A stretch of 64,000 nt of DNA from Domibacillus mangrovi (GTDB lineage Bacteria > Bacillota > Bacilli > Bacillales > Domibacillaceae), in the NCBI RefSeq assembly GCF_001906925.1, contig NZ_MRWQ01000005.1:248001-312000 (forward strand), written 5' to 3'. The position numbers and the translations under genes were made by a program. This document shows positions 63,061 through 64,000 of this stretch, in pieces. Numbering within the stretch: the stretch's first letter is position 1; the number at the start of each line of letters is the position of its first letter. The notes beneath the pieces were generated by a model that worked only from the letters and a program-made list of their open reading frames with translations, had not been told where the DNA came from and searched no databases.

Positions 63061-64000
<940 letters not shown>

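Overview
The window is a continuous stretch of a Bacillaceae (endospore-forming Firmicutes) chromosome, read mostly against gene direction, so most genes lie on the minus strand. Gene content and order follow the pdh-speA-typA-ftsW-pycA-cta-ylb-dcw-ftsAZ-sigE/sigG-ylm-sepF segment known from Bacillus subtilis. Sporulation genes (spoVD, spoVE, spoIIGA, sigE, sigG, ylbJ), bacillithiol synthesis (bshC) and a caa3-type oxidase support this. The genus cannot be fixed from the sequence alone; it is not B. subtilis.

Layout from left to right. 1-4.6 kb: sepF (partial), ylmE, ylmD, ylmC, sigG, sigE, spoIIGA. 4.7-20.6 kb: the division and cell-wall cluster, which reads on the minus strand as a dead mraZ, rsmH, ftsL, pbpB, spoVD, murE, mraY, murD, spoVE, murG, divIB, ftsA, ftsZ. 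murB, ylxW, ylxX and sbp, which B. subtilis carries here, are missing. 20.6-36.1 kb: bshC, a Fur-box promoter with a truncated lipoprotein, a highly folded non-coding RNA candidate, panE, then the ylbP to ylbA block (rpmF, tmcAL, ylbL, ylbK, ylbJ, coaD, rsmD, ylbG, ylbF, ylbC). That block contains a crotonase and an uncharacterised secreted protein that are not part of the B. subtilis arrangement. 36.1-43.9 kb: cytochrome caa3 oxidase and heme A synthesis (ctaM, ctaG, ctaF, ctaE, ctaD, ctaC, ctaB, and divergent ctaA). 44-53.2 kb: a MOSC protein, pycA, ftsW, ylaN, ylaL, an HD-GYP phosphodiesterase, a decayed flavin split-barrel gene, ylaI and ylaH. 53.2-64 kb: typA, ylaF, suhB, yktB, yktA, speA, the dual-function RNA SR1 with its peptide SR1P, and the pyruvate dehydrogenase operon (pdhA cut by the window edge).

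Functionally the window joins three programmes. Growth and division are covered by peptidoglycan precursor enzymes, the septal synthases and the FtsA/FtsZ/SepF ring. Sporulation is covered by SpoIIGA processing of pro-SigE, then SigG, with SpoVD and SpoVE building cortex. Central carbon and respiration are covered by pyruvate dehydrogenase, pyruvate carboxylase, the caa3 oxidase and the SR1/CcpN switch.

Most of the window is ordinary core genome. The parts most worth a second look are the structured RNA at 22680-22867, the broken mraZ that still has MraZ-type operator repeats upstream, apparent non-canonical start codons for spoVE (ATC) and ylbC (CTG), the perfect CcpN operators at SR1, and two decayed genes (Fur-controlled lipoprotein; flavin split-barrel protein). 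I found no CRISPR array, tRNA, rRNA, insertion sequence or prophage, and no clearly new multi-gene system.
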